Shown: positions 20,697 to 31,007, counted from the stretch's first letter. The stretch is DNA of 64,000 bases from Paenibacillus sp. DCT19 (GCF_003268635.1 NZ_CP029639.1:2181501-2245500), one strand, 5' to 3'. The notes: a model not told the origin generated them from the sequence alone. Made by a program: numbers and translations.

Positions 20697-21863
20697 TTAG
20701 ACGACAGGCCATTTCTGTTTACGTAAAGCATCGAGCAGTTCAGCAGACGCATTCAGATTATCACGCACCAGTTCCCGCGGGGTTAAGGCCATCCATTGAT
20801 TAAGCGAAATATCTTCGAAACGATCACTTCTGAAAATCTCCAAAAACCATAGTGTGTCCTTACCCGTATTTTGGATATAATGCCCCATGGCTACAGGAAC
20901 ATACCCTACATCGCCAGCCCGATAGTCAAATGTTCGAGCAATACCATTGCCTGCAAAAACCGTCATTCGTCCTTGTCCGGTCAAATAATACTGCCATTCA
21001 TCTGCATTAGGATGCCAATGAAGCTCACGCATGCCTCCAGGCTTAATCTCAACAAGTGCGGCAGCTACCGTCGTGGAGATCGGGAAGTTGCTCGAATCCA
21101 CGATACGTACACTTCCTCCAGGAGTGATGATCGGTGTCTGAGATAACAAGCGATGTTTGAAGGACAGAGGAACGGTGCCATAAGGTGACTGAACTTCCTG
21201 ACTTGCGAGAGAACCGGGAACCTGATCTTGAAAAATGTACACCTGTTCTGCTGGCATGCCTTCAAATGCGGCTTCAGGTACACCGAAATTAAGAGACAAT
21301 ACATCAGGCGGTGTGTGTGCAAACCAATCGGAAATGGATAATGTGTTGAGATCTGAGAAGGCTCCATCATCGAATACGAGTAAAAATTCACAGCCCTCAT
21401 CCAGTCCCTGAATGGAATGAGGTACACCCTTAGGAAAGAACCATAGATCGCCTGGACCAACATCAGCGATAAAGTTGCGCCCGTTCTGATCAACCGATGT
21501 AATCCGTGCGGTGCCTAGAATCATATAAGCCCACTCCGATTGTTGATGCCAATGCAGTTCCCTTACTCCTCCAGGGGTAAGACTCATATTTACTCCTGCA
21601 AGTGTAGTTGCAATAGGAAGATCCCGAACCGTGATCTCACGTGACCAACCGCCATGATTCAACTGCATATGTGTATCGGAGAAAGACATTCTCAGATTAG
21701 GTAACAATCCGTTATCTGTAGATGGAGGTACGAGCATATCCGGATTCTGCAGGTCTCGCACAACATCGCGCGGCCCCAGATCCGGCCCGCCTGCGCCATC
21801 TTTTCGTATCGGCTGAGGTACAATGAATGGCTTACCATGCTTCGGTGTTCCTTTGTTCATCAC
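20697..21863 (-). CDS. Bicupin oxalate decarboxylase family protein (OxdC/OxdD-like)
   Basis: A cytoplasmic protein of about 388 residues; GTG 21863 or ATG 21860 is the likely start behind AAGGAGGG. Two cupins each carry a Mn ligand set: '[14 protein letters not shown]...GVPHSI' in the N-terminal half and '[15 protein letters not shown]...GHYIQN' in the C-terminal half. The family converts oxalate to formate and CO2 using manganese and O2. The N-terminal lid, which is S-E-N-S-T in Bacillus subtilis OxdC with proton donor Glu162, here reads S-D-L-N-T, so decarboxylase chemistry is not certain. Oxidase or another reaction is possible. Family membership is firm. Confidence 0.88.
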   Translation of the reverse strand: MMNKGTPKHGKPFIVPQPIRKDGAGGPDLGPRDVVRDLQNPDMLVPPSTDNGLLPNLRMSFSDTHMQLNHGGWSREITVRDLPIATTLAGVNMSLTPGGVRELHWHQQSEWAYMILGTARITSVDQNGRNFIADVGPGDLWFFPKGVPHSIQGLDEGCEFLLVFDDGAFSDLNTLSISDWFAHTPPDVLSLNFGVPEAAFEGMPAEQVYIFQDQVPGSLASQEVQSPYGTVPLSFKHRLLSQTPIITPGGSVRIVDSSNFPISTTVAAALVEIKPGGMRELHWHPNADEWQYYLTGQGRMTVFAGNGIARTFDYRAGDVGYVPVAMGHYIQNTGKDTLWFLEIFRSDRFEDISLNQWMALTPRELVRDNLNASAELLDALRKQKWPVV

Positions 21864-22131
21864 GTACAATCCCTCCTTGAAGTAAGCACATGGAAATGAA
21901 ACGCTAAGAACCTCATATTCATCTGCTCACCATGTCTTTCTTACACCTATGAAGGAGAGCTTGTTGATTATGTAGGACATGAGTATAAGAATTGAGACAC
22001 TGACCTCCGTAAAAAAAGTAGAGTTTACCCCAAATGTGATATATTAAGAAGGGACTCGAGCAAGGTTTAGATCGTATGTAGCAAGTAGATTGTAGACGGA
22101 CAAGAATTCTAGAACAGAAGGGAACAACATC

Positions 22132-24747
22132 ATGGATTACTGGGGCATACTTGGCATAGAACCTACCGAAGATTTGATTGCAATTAGGAAGGCGTACACG
22201 GCGCAATTAAAACACAATCATCCAGAAGACAATCCAGAAGGCTTCAAGGAGCTGCGGGCAGCTTATGAGCTGGCGAGAAAGATTGCATCTACGGGTATGA
22301 TTGCTGCAACAACAGATACATATTTAGAACATGAACATAGAGATCATGTAGATTTAACGACACCAAATGAAGCACATTCACAGCAAAATATACATACGGA
22401 AAACCATTCACATGGCAATGTGAAGCAGGAAGATTCCTTGGTGGAAGCGGTGCATCAATTCATTGATCGAACGATCACGCTTTACGAAGATTTCGATTCA
22501 AGACTTCGCTACGATCTATGGTTGGAGCTAGTGGAAGATGAGCAATTCTGGAGCATTCAGATTCGGGAAATTTTGCACACGGAATTGTTAATGGTACTGA
22601 GTGAACGTAGCTGGCTGCCAATCTCGGTATGGAGGCTACTGGATGAGACGTTTGAATGGACAGAAAATGAATTTCAGTTAACTGAGCGATTTTCCTCGTC
22701 GTTCCTCAGTCATGTTTATTACCAGTGTCATAGCCCTTACGACTTGCAGCTCGAACACTTGCAACAGGCAGTTGCAGAGGGGCTACAGGTAGATGAATAT
22801 CTATATCTCCGTGAATATGCAAGGCGGGCACTTATCCATCAAGACTTGAATATTGCGCATGAAATGCTGGGCAGAGCATACGAACTGTACGAACAAGATC
22901 CCGTATTGTTACGCTTAATTGGAAGATATTCGATCAATGTAGAGGACTGGGAGACTGCACTCCATATGTATTCTAGACTGGCTGTCACATTCCCTAATGA
23001 TTTGCAGATTCTGCGCCTCTTGGCAGACATGTTACTGAAGAGTGGGCACACGGAAGAAGCATTATCTGTAAACATGCAATTATCCGAGGCCGCTGAGCCG
23101 GCAATCTACAGTCCTGCATTATCATCTGCAGCACAATGCCTGATTCTATTAGGGCGCCATCGTGAGGTTATCAATGTATATCAAGCAGCGTTAGAACGCT
23201 TCCCGGCGGATCTGGAGCTGCGAACTCGTCTATGGCTGGTTCGAAATGAATATGAGCTAGAACGCATTGCAAATTTGGAAGCTGAGCTTCAAGATAACCG
23301 TTTCTCTGTAACGGAGCAGGTTGAGGAGTTAATTGAGCTTTACCTTGAACGCAAACAATCAGATAAGGTTTTATCGATGTTTACTCAGTTTGGCTCCGAG
23401 GTGAAGTTGAGTAGTAATGCTTGGTTCCTGGCTGCTCGAGCTGCATATGCTACGGATCTTAATCTTGCTCTAACGTATCTCAATCAGGCTATACAAATTG
23501 CTAATGCGCAAGCTGTTGTCCATAAGGAAGCTTTGTATTTGCGAACAAAGATCAATTATAATCTTGATCGCTATGAGGAGATGATTCCTGACGGTTTAAC
23601 TCTGAAAGAATACATGCCAGAGGAGCCGGAAATCTATTTTCATCTCGGTGAGGCCTATCGTATGGTGGAGCAGTATGAAGTGTCTATCACGAATTATTTA
23701 CAGGCAAAATCAATCAAGGGTGGCGCAGGCTACGATTATGGGTTAGCGTTCAGTTACTATCACTTAGAACAGTATGATCATGCTATATCTTGTTTTGAGT
23801 CTTATAGGCATGAATTTGATGTGAGCGCTAGCCTGTATCATTATCTTGGAGTTTCATATATGAATGTTGACAAGTTCGAGGAAGCTGAGGCGTGTTTCGA
23901 AGCCTGTCTGAATATCGAAACTTATCCAAGCACGTTGTATCATTTATTCAATGCCTATAGAAGGCAGGGAAAGATTGACTTAATGCTGTCTACGATTGAT
24001 CAATATTTGGAAACGGGAGACACTTCTTATCGAAGTGAAGCTCTTGGTGCAGCGGCAGATTTACAATTTGCGAGGAAAAACTGGAGCATTGCCCATGATT
24101 TCTTCATTGAATTTCATCATGATATCCCAGAGAGTCTTTATCTTCAGAAAATGATTGCGGTTTGCCTGCTTGCAGACCGTAAATTTGATGAAGCTGCGAT
24201 ATGGCTTCGAAAGATCCAACATCAGGAGCCTCAGAATCCGTGGGCACTCCTGCAGATGCTCCGCATTTTAGCGGAACAGAAACGTTGGGAAGAGTTTGAT
24301 CATGCAATCGTGCATTATTATAAAACGGTAGAAACTACTAAGTTCGACGGTTACAGCTACTTTTATGGTGGCTTACACTTGTATGAGGCACGTAAATACG
24401 ATGTTGCTCGAAAAATGCTCACTCGTGCATACGAATTTGGTTTGCGAGGGGATACCTGTAGTTTGCTGAGCCTAACCTATATGCATCTTGGACAAGGAGA
24501 ACAAGCGCTTGCTTATGCGCAAGAGGCTGTAACGGATCGACCGCATCATGCGGATTATATTGCACGTCTTCAGGATATTGAAGAACGTCTGAGTCAGCGT
24601 GGAGCCTGGTTCAACAAGCTGAAATTCAATCTATTCCAGGGTGGACTGAAGCAAACGGAGCCTCTGCAATTCCCGGATCTTTTGAATGATGAAGAGCTTA
24701 GACCGTATTATAACGTGGAGGTATTCAACGATGCATTCTTTGCTTGA
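22132..24747 (+). CDS. J-domain protein with long TPR array
   Basis: 871 residues. Residues 1-55 are a short J-domain ('YWGILGIEPTEDLIAIRKAYTAQL', then 'EGFKELRAAYELAR'), in which the HPD tripeptide that stimulates Hsp70 reads HPE. After a His-rich spacer and a helical region (about 100-230), about 550 residues are tetratricopeptide-like helical repeats (for example 'YHYLGVSYMNVDKFEEAEACF', 'SLLSLTYMHLGQGEQALAYA'). No signal or membrane segment. Likely a scaffold or co-chaperone that recruits DnaK-like protein to clients; client unknown. It overlaps the DUF1266 gene by 17 bases, implying coupled translation. Confidence 0.82.
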   Translation: MDYWGILGIEPTEDLIAIRKAYTAQLKHNHPEDNPEGFKELRAAYELARKIASTGMIAATTDTYLEHEHRDHVDLTTPNEAHSQQNIHTENHSHGNVKQEDSLVEAVHQFIDRTITLYEDFDSRLRYDLWLELVEDEQFWSIQIREILHTELLMVLSERSWLPISVWRLLDETFEWTENEFQLTERFSSSFLSHVYYQCHSPYDLQLEHLQQAVAEGLQVDEYLYLREYARRALIHQDLNIAHEMLGRAYELYEQDPVLLRLIGRYSINVEDWETALHMYSRLAVTFPNDLQILRLLADMLLKSGHTEEALSVNMQLSEAAEPAIYSPALSSAAQCLILLGRHREVINVYQAALERFPADLELRTRLWLVRNEYELERIANLEAELQDNRFSVTEQVEELIELYLERKQSDKVLSMFTQFGSEVKLSSNAWFLAARAAYATDLNLALTYLNQAIQIANAQAVVHKEALYLRTKINYNLDRYEEMIPDGLTLKEYMPEEPEIYFHLGEAYRMVEQYEVSITNYLQAKSIKGGAGYDYGLAFSYYHLEQYDHAISCFESYRHEFDVSASLYHYLGVSYMNVDKFEEAEACFEACLNIETYPSTLYHLFNAYRRQGKIDLMLSTIDQYLETGDTSYRSEALGAAADLQFARKNWSIAHDFFIEFHHDIPESLYLQKMIAVCLLADRKFDEAAIWLRKIQHQEPQNPWALLQMLRILAEQKRWEEFDHAIVHYYKTVETTKFDGYSYFYGGLHLYEARKYDVARKMLTRAYEFGLRGDTCSLLSLTYMHLGQGEQALAYAQEAVTDRPHHADYIARLQDIEERLSQRGAWFNKLKFNLFQGGLKQTEPLQFPDLLNDEELRPYYNVEVFNDAFFA

Positions 24748-25414
24748 TACAAGACAGCAGTGGACATTGGCAGCAGGCGCCATTTTGCTAGAAGCGAACC
24801 ATTTGGAATTCGCTGCAGGATACGACATTGATTTGTTAGAGGGAAAAAGAGAAGGGATCACCGAAATGCTTGATCGAGCATGGAGCAGTCGAGATGAAGA
24901 ATCATTTCGCAGGCAAGTGGAAAGTTTCCGTGAGAACAGGGGGCACGGGGCTGACTTTGACCAAGATCGAGCATTGCTATCTGTCATGAACTACGAGGAG
25001 CAGGAAAATTATATTGGTGGCATAATTGATGAGAAGCGCGCTGCACAATTTAGAGTGATACAATTCTATGACAGCCGCCTGAATACAGCAGGAGTCAGCG
25101 CTTGGGATTGGGGCAGAGCGATATCGATTACTCGAATGGCAATGCAGATCGGTTATATGGATGAGGAAATGGCCTGGGCATTTATGTTTGAAATGGCGCA
25201 GCGGATTCAACGGGCGTATTCAAGCTGGACAGAATTTGCACTCGCATATATCATTGGCCGTCAATATTGGTCAGAGGAGTTCGATGAGGATGGCGCCTTA
25301 GAGCACTTCTCTCTGATTGAACATTTATTTGAGCGACCAGACAGTCCTTGGAATCTGATGCATTGGGAAGAGGAGAGTATTGCTCTGCCGTTTGAATTAG
25401 AAAGAGAGGGGTGA
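24731..25414 (+). CDS. DUF1266-containing protein
   Basis: A 227-residue cytoplasmic protein, started at ATG 24731, ten bases behind GGAGG within the end of the preceding J-domain gene. The C-terminal part matches DUF1266: 'SAWDWGRAISITRMAMQIGYM', then 'AYSSWTEFALAYIIGRQYWSEE'. The family is all-helical, of unknown function and rich in conserved Trp and Gly-Arg. The overlap with the J-domain/TPR gene suggests the two proteins work together, perhaps with this one as a client or partner. Four bases separate its stop from the LysR start. Confidence 0.75.
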   Translation: MHSLLDTRQQWTLAAGAILLEANHLEFAAGYDIDLLEGKREGITEMLDRAWSSRDEESFRRQVESFRENRGHGADFDQDRALLSVMNYEEQENYIGGIIDEKRAAQFRVIQFYDSRLNTAGVSAWDWGRAISITRMAMQIGYMDEEMAWAFMFEMAQRIQRAYSSWTEFALAYIIGRQYWSEEFDEDGALEHFSLIEHLFERPDSPWNLMHWEEESIALPFELEREG

Positions 25415-25418
25415 AGCG

Positions 25419-26330
25419 TTGACACTTCAACAATTAAAATATGTGATTGAGGTAGCCACGCGTGGCTCCATGAACGAAGCGGCCAAACGCTTGTTTATAT
25501 CACAGCCAAGTCTATCGAATGCGATCCGTGACCTGGAACAGGAACTGCGAATTACGATCTTTGAACGAACCAATAAAGGCATCTCATTATCCAAAGAAGG
25601 CGTCGAATTTCTAAGTTATGCGCGCCAAGTCGTGGAGCAGGCGGAATTGCTGGAGAATCGTTATCTTAATGCGAAGCCCTCTCCACAGCATTTTTCTGTA
25701 TCCACTCAGCACTACGCATTCGCTGTGAACGCATTTGTTCATCTGGTTCAGCAATATGGTCAGGAGGAGTATGAACTAGCGTTACGGGAAACGAAAACAT
25801 ACGAGATCATTCAGGATGTCAAAAGTCTTCGCAGTGAAATTGGTATTCTCTATTTGAATGAGTTCAATGCGAAGGTCATTAATAAACTGTTGAAGGATGC
25901 AGGTCTCGTATTTACGAGCCTGTTTACTGCGAAACCACATATCTTCATCAGTGTGCAGAACCCGCTTGCGAAGCAATCCTCCGTTGCGATTGAACAGCTT
26001 CAGGACTACCCCTATCTGTCATTCGACCAAGGCGAGTACAATTCATTCCATTTTTCAGAGGAGATTCTGAGCACGTTATCTCATCCAAAAAGCATACAGG
26101 TTAATGACCGTGCTACGTTGTTCAATTTGTTGATTGGCTTGAATGGATATACGATCTCGACGGGTGTGCTTAGTGCGGACTTAAATGGTAATGAGATTAT
26201 TCCAGTTCCGTTAGAGTGCGAAGAGACAATCAATGTGGGTTGGATTAGTCACAAAAGTACCTCCTTGTCTAATCTGGGCGTTGCATATGTGCAGGCATTA
26301 CACGAAGCCATTGGACAAAATGAAGCTTAA
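25419..26330 (+). CDS. LysR-family transcriptional regulator
   Basis: A 303-residue LysR regulator with a TTG start behind GAGAGGGG. The N-terminal winged HTH reads 'MTLQQLKYVIEVATRGSMNEAAKRLFISQPSLSNAIRDLEQ', and the rest is the two-lobed effector-binding domain (about 90-300). It is placed directly after the J-domain/TPR and DUF1266 genes and ends in a terminator, so it looks co-transcribed with them, which is unusual because LysR genes are usually divergent from their targets. Effector unknown. Confidence 0.88.
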   Translation: MTLQQLKYVIEVATRGSMNEAAKRLFISQPSLSNAIRDLEQELRITIFERTNKGISLSKEGVEFLSYARQVVEQAELLENRYLNAKPSPQHFSVSTQHYAFAVNAFVHLVQQYGQEEYELALRETKTYEIIQDVKSLRSEIGILYLNEFNAKVINKLLKDAGLVFTSLFTAKPHIFISVQNPLAKQSSVAIEQLQDYPYLSFDQGEYNSFHFSEEILSTLSHPKSIQVNDRATLFNLLIGLNGYTISTGVLSADLNGNEIIPVPLECEETINVGWISHKSTSLSNLGVAYVQALHEAIGQNEA

Positions 26331-26348
26331 GGTTCATGTAGGCGCTAA

Positions 26349-26387
26349 AACACCGTTACCGGAGCTTATCCGAGCGGTGTTTTTTTG
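26349..26387 (+). terminator. Rho-independent terminator
   Basis: AACACCG..CCGGA / TCCG..CGGTGTT stem after the LysR gene, followed by seven T. Confidence 0.85.
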
Positions 26388-26466
26388 TCTTTTAGTTTAC
26401 TGGATTCGTGCGTTATCGTGATTTGATCTATAATAAGTATTTTATAGGTAATGGAAGGGTGGATAT

Positions 26467-27207
26467 GTGGTGAGAGTTTTGTATCGCAATAAAAGTGAAC
26501 AACATGAGCTGAAGGTCTACGACACGAAGCGTCTATATGAAGAGCAAGGACATTTTCGAGTGCTGGAGTTCTCCAACGAAGCTGTACAGGGGGCAATGGA
26601 TCTTGATCAGCCTGCACGAATAGTGCTGGAATATCCAAGAGCTATGGTTCACCTGATGGAACATAATGCATCTAGCTATGAATCAGTGTATATCATTGGA
26701 CACGGGATTGGTACGTTGCCTTCATATTTGTCGGGTAAGCAGGTGAAGGTAGCAGAGCTTGATGAAGAAGTGGTAGAGATTAGTCGGACGTTCTTTGGTT
26801 ATGAGGGGGATCAAGTAAGTGTAGGTGATGGACGAGAATTGTTGCAGCAGGAGCGTTCTGGAGCATATGATTATATCATTGTTGATGCTTTTACATCTGA
26901 AGGAACTCCCAAACAACTCATCTCCATTTCTTTTTTTGAGATTGTTAAGATGAAGTTAAGTGCAGAGGGTATGGTCATAATGAATGTATTTGGCCGTGCA
27001 GGCAATGATAGGCTCGTGAATGCAATCCATACAACCTTATGTGAGTTATTTGAGTATACTCGTTCATTTGCATTGCCAGTTGAGACAGAAGACGAGCAGC
27101 AGAACAGAATCCTCGTAGCTAGTGATCAGCCAATTGCCTTTCAGGCCAGACACATGGCGGGATTTGTTGAACAGGAACTGGGAGAAGGATACGTGATTCA
27201 GGATTAG
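26467..27207 (+). CDS. Spermidine-synthase-like methyltransferase-fold protein
   Basis: A 246-residue protein with the Rossmann core of polyamine aminopropyltransferases: 'SVYIIGHGIGTLPSYL' (motif I), 'KVAELDEEVVEISRTFFG' (acidic loop), 'VSVGDGRELLQQ' and 'YDYIIVDAFTSEGTP'. True spermidine synthases have a GGGxG loop and a tetrad of Asp/Glu for putrescine; here motif I is GHGIG, so polyamine synthesis is doubtful. No speD or speA gene is near. GTG start behind GGAAGGGTGG. Better called spermidine-synthase-like. Confidence 0.75.
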   Translation: MVRVLYRNKSEQHELKVYDTKRLYEEQGHFRVLEFSNEAVQGAMDLDQPARIVLEYPRAMVHLMEHNASSYESVYIIGHGIGTLPSYLSGKQVKVAELDEEVVEISRTFFGYEGDQVSVGDGRELLQQERSGAYDYIIVDAFTSEGTPKQLISISFFEIVKMKLSAEGMVIMNVFGRAGNDRLVNAIHTTLCELFEYTRSFALPVETEDEQQNRILVASDQPIAFQARHMAGFVEQELGEGYVIQD

Positions 27208-27369
27208 ATTGAAGCCGCATGATCCATTCAATGATTGGATTGGGTTCATTAAATTGTCACTCATTCGTGAGTTATTGTAATTTCTTCACAAACTTTTTAT
27301 TTCTTCTTAACATCATTCGTATAGAATGGTAGACATATGTCTTTTCAAGAAAAACCGGGGGAAGTAATA

Positions 27370-28983
27370 ATGACCGCACAGAACAAAGTAGCAACATGGA
27401 GAAATAAAATAAGAAATGTGAAGAAAATTAGCCTGACGGCCTTATTGGGTGGGCTTGTTACCATTGCTGTTCTAATGACGCTAACCATCATATTTATTTC
27501 TTTTTATACATCTCAGAAACAGTCGCTAATTGATAACACACTGGCTAGTAATTATTCTAGTGCTACACAGATGAGTCAGACGCTTGATTCGTTGTTTCAA
27601 TCGATGCAAAGCAGCCTGGAGTATGCAGCGCAATCGTTCTCGGATGTAGATTATACGGACACTGCTAAAATCGGAGAGACACTTGATCTGATTCGGGGCA
27701 GCAGTAACTACTTCAACTCGTTGACGTTTGTGGATGAAACGGGACTTGTTCGAGGTGTCTCGCCAATGGGAGCCAGACTGGGTCAACATATCAGCTCTAC
27801 GGCAGCTAAGAATGCATTACACGCCAGAACGCCATATGTATCGGAGCCTTATGTCACGCCAATTGGCCAGCGCAGAATTGTATTTCTGAGTCAACCGATC
27901 TTTGGTTCGGATCGAACTTTTGAAGGTTATGTGAGTGGAAGTATTTATTTGCAAGAGGGCAACATTTTAAGTCATTCGTTTGGAAGTCAGTTGAAATCCA
28001 GCAACGGCTCCTATTTCTTTATCGTGGACTCGAAGGGCACACTTCTATTTCACCCCGATACGGAGCGGATTGGTGAGAATATCAGTAACAATACGGTTGT
28101 ACATAAGTTGTTAGATGATCAACAAGGGAAAGAACGATACAAGAATCTGTCAGGTCTCGACTCACTTGCGGGTTATACTAAAGTTCCGACTACGGGCTGG
28201 GGAGTGGTAGTAGTTTCGCCAACCAAGATTGTATTCGACCAGCTTAGTCATCATATTCGCATGTTGCTGATCTATACATCAGTTCCTTTTGTGGTTCTGA
28301 CTTTGATTGTCATTCGTGTTGCTCGTAAATTGGCCAGCCCTTTCGTCATTCTTGCAGATTTGGTTAACCGGGTGGATCAAGGCAAAGTGGACTTACCTGT
28401 GATGAAGCCACACTGGAATCGTGAGGCGGATCTGCTTACACAAGCTGTACTCGGTGCACTTGCGAGCTTTCGCAAGCAGACGGATCAGCTGACGTACGAC
28501 GCTAGAACGGATGTACTAACAGGCATGACGAATCGCAGAACATTTGAAGAGGTCATTCAGCATTGGATCGATGAGGAGATTCCTTTTTCACTTATCGTTA
28601 TCGATATAGACCGATTTAAGTCGATTAACGATACTTATGGGCACCATACAGGGGACATCGTTTTGAAGCATATTGCTGATCTGATCCGACAGGCGGTACG
28701 ACCTCAGGATGTATGCTCCCGCTTCGGAGGAGAGGAGTTCGTTGTGCTGCTGCGACAAACGAACTCCAGTACTGCTTACCAGGTGGCTGAATATATTCGT
28801 TCCAGTGTAGAGAATAGTGCAATGCCTATCGATCGGACTGTCACAATATCGGCAGGTATAGCGGAATATCCTATTCATTCTGCGGCGTCGATGGAGTTAT
28901 TTCATTTGGCGGACACGGCTTTATATCAGGCCAAAGAAGAAGGACGGAATCGGACGATCACTATTCAATCCGTAGAGAAATAA
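27370..28983 (+). CDS. Membrane diguanylate cyclase with dCache sensor (GGDEF)
   Basis: 537 residues from ATG 27370, behind GGGGGAAG. A cytoplasmic N-terminus, TM1 (about 20-45), an extracellular double-Cache domain (about 46-290), TM2 (about 295-317), a HAMP-like stretch and a C-terminal GGDEF domain (about 370-537). The active-site motif is GGEEF near residue 452, and RPQD five residues before it is a complete I-site for product inhibition. It therefore should make c-di-GMP in response to an extracellular small molecule. Monocistronic with its own terminator; no phosphodiesterase gene is near. Confidence 0.93.
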   Translation: MTAQNKVATWRNKIRNVKKISLTALLGGLVTIAVLMTLTIIFISFYTSQKQSLIDNTLASNYSSATQMSQTLDSLFQSMQSSLEYAAQSFSDVDYTDTAKIGETLDLIRGSSNYFNSLTFVDETGLVRGVSPMGARLGQHISSTAAKNALHARTPYVSEPYVTPIGQRRIVFLSQPIFGSDRTFEGYVSGSIYLQEGNILSHSFGSQLKSSNGSYFFIVDSKGTLLFHPDTERIGENISNNTVVHKLLDDQQGKERYKNLSGLDSLAGYTKVPTTGWGVVVVSPTKIVFDQLSHHIRMLLIYTSVPFVVLTLIVIRVARKLASPFVILADLVNRVDQGKVDLPVMKPHWNREADLLTQAVLGALASFRKQTDQLTYDARTDVLTGMTNRRTFEEVIQHWIDEEIPFSLIVIDIDRFKSINDTYGHHTGDIVLKHIADLIRQAVRPQDVCSRFGGEEFVVLLRQTNSSTAYQVAEYIRSSVENSAMPIDRTVTISAGIAEYPIHSAASMELFHLADTALYQAKEEGRNRTITIQSVEK

Positions 28984-28992
28984 TGCAAATAA

Positions 28993-29026
28993 AAGAAGCT
29001 GCTTCGTATATACGGAGCAGCTTCTT
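28993..29026. terminator. Bidirectional terminator
   Basis: A perfect 11-base stem AAGAAGCTGCT / AGCAGCTTCTT between the diguanylate cyclase (+) and the HxlR gene (-), with a 12-base loop. Confidence 0.85.
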
Positions 29027-29028
29027 CG

Positions 29029-29390
29029 TTATTCCGCTTGCTGTGATTTGGCGATAACTTCGTTCGTGTATTGTTCTCCCCAGTCTCGCATGCTGTAAAT
29101 AATCGGTTGTAGTGTTTCACCAAAGGGAGTTAACGAGTACTCCACTTTAGGGGGACTTGAGGATATACTTCTCGGTGTACGATACCGCTATTTTCGAGCT
29201 CTCTTAACTGTAAGGTGAGCATTCGCTGTGTGATATCAGGGAATAATTTGCGTAACTCATTAAATCGTAATGAGCCTGAGAACAGGTGATATAAAATAGC
29301 GCCTTTCCACTTTCCCCCAATGACACTAAGTGTGACTTCTACAGAACAGCCATATGGCTTGGGACAAAGGTTAGCGGAATTCTGTTTCAT
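29029..29390 (-). CDS. HxlR-family winged-helix regulator (frameshifted as sequenced)
   Basis: A small MarR-like dimeric regulator. ATG 29390 follows GGAGG by eight bases. Family motifs: '[28 protein letters not shown]', '[26 protein letters not shown]', '[12 protein letters not shown]'. The frame then breaks; the normal end ('[17 protein letters not shown]...') continues in another frame to 29029. One more base in the five-C run (29150-29154 on the plus strand) restores a 120-residue protein of usual length. HxlR members sense electrophiles or oxidants through the N-terminal Cys; here one Cys is in 'NLCPK'. Target gene not evident. Confidence 0.82.
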
Positions 29391-29560
29391 GGATTGCACC
29401 TCCGATTCAAGGTTGACGATGCAGTATCTATATTGATACTACAACCTTAAATAGACTGTATACTTCTAATGACAGCATATCATGGTTATGACACATTATA
29501 AACCCTATGATGATATTAAGAGAATGAAATGCTCCCCAATAAAACGTAGAAAAAAAGTCG

Positions 29561-29604
29561 AATAAACCTCGAAGATCGCAATGCGAAACATCGAGGTTTA
29601 TTGA
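29561..29604 (-). terminator. Rho-independent terminator for the Gfo/Idh gene
   Basis: A perfect 12-base stem AATAAACCTCGA / TCGAGGTTTATT. On the minus strand it is followed by CGACTTTTTTT, so it ends the oxidoreductase transcript. Confidence 0.85.
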
Positions 29605-29668
29605 AAAGTTAGCTCTTAGTTGATATTGGTTTTTCATTGTTTTGTCCTTAATGAATAGCGTATAAACG

Positions 29669-30660
29669 TTATTTTAATGCAACAAGGATCGCGTCACATA
29701 AGTCCATGGTTTTAATATTATCTTGACCATTAGAACGTGGCTGAGAATAATTGCGGCAGCATTCCACAAAGTGCTCCATCTCACCGACAAACCCTCTTAA
29801 ATAAAGGTCTCGATAGGCACCGGACATGGGAGAAGCAGAAGGGGTGTACACGATATCCTGCTCCGCTAGAGATTTCCAAGGCAGATTGTCGAAGGTCTGA
29901 GAGGAATGGATCGTAAGTTTAGCAAGTTCATCTGCTGACGCAAATCCGTTGTCGAAAGTTACTAGTACGTGTTCACTTTCACGTGACCATGCACTCATGC
30001 CGGCAAAATATGCACTGCCTACGATTCCGTTATCAAACAGGAAGGAAATACTCTGATTGATGTGCTCGCCATCCCTGAACGTTGTACCCGTAACCTGTAC
30101 CATTTCACCGAAGAGGAACCGCATCAGATCTACCATATGAATAGCGGCGAGTTTGATGAACTGCTCTTCATCTTTGCAGAAGGGAGTGCTATCGACAGCG
30201 AATTTCATCTGGAATGACCGCACTTTCCCTAGATTCTCGCCATCGATCAATTCTTTTAATTTCAGATACACGGGGCATAACGTTTCATAAACCCAACCAT
30301 AAGCAGTACACCTGCTTCATCGGCTGCGTCCGAAACCATCTTGGCTTCTGCAGCATTCCATCCCAGTGGTTTGTCCACATAGAAGTTTTTGCCTGCGCGG
30401 ATACACGCCAGCGCTAAAGCGACTTGATCCTCTGGTTGTGCCACGACAACAACACCGTCACAGTCCTCATGCTCAAGCATAAGTTGTACATCGTCATAAG
30501 CCTGTCCCATGCTGCCGAAGCGAAGAAGAGCGGCCTGAGAACGCTCCAAACTCCGGGTTGCAATGCCTTGGATAACGGCTCCGGCTTCAATAGCAGAAGG
30601 ATAGATATTAGTAGATGCATGAAATCCTGCACCGATAAAACAAAGCTTTATTGGATTCAA
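29669..30660 (-). CDS. Gfo/Idh/MocA-family oxidoreductase (frameshifted as sequenced)
   Basis: An NAD(P)-dependent sugar or inositol-type dehydrogenase. A TTG start (30658-30660) lies behind AAGGAGAGAG. The Rossmann fold opens with 'IKLCFIGAGFHASTNIYPS', and the family EKP motif reads 'NFYVDKPLGWNAAEAKMV'. The sequence splits after 'GFMKRYAP'; adding one base to the four-base run 30272-30275 joins the halves into 330 residues ('FMKRYAPVYLKLKELI'). C-terminal α/β domain includes 'KLAAIHMVDLMRFLFGE', with the usual catalytic HxxD region. Substrate unknown. Confidence 0.82.
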
Positions 30661-30911
30661 CGTGACTCTCTCCTTCGTCGTAATTATGAATGCCCATATC
30701 ATTAATGGATGGATTGGAATGAATTGTACGAGCTAATTCTGTCTTAACGATAGGAGATTCTATTCATTTAAAAAAGGACATATGTCCCAATAACTAGCCA
30801 AATGAAAACGTATTGCATTCTACTTCCATAACATGTATACTCTACATTACGGCACAACATCTTGTTGTTCGTCCGATTGCTTTTCATTGATGATGAAAAG
30901 ATACATATTAT

Positions 30912-30996
<85 letters not shown>

Positions 30997-31007
30997 TCTA
31001 AGTTGAT

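Noticed and set aside
29428..29637. Small minus-strand frame between HxlR and Gfo/Idh genes
   Set aside because: It contains the terminator hairpin of the Gfo/Idh gene and shows no start signal.
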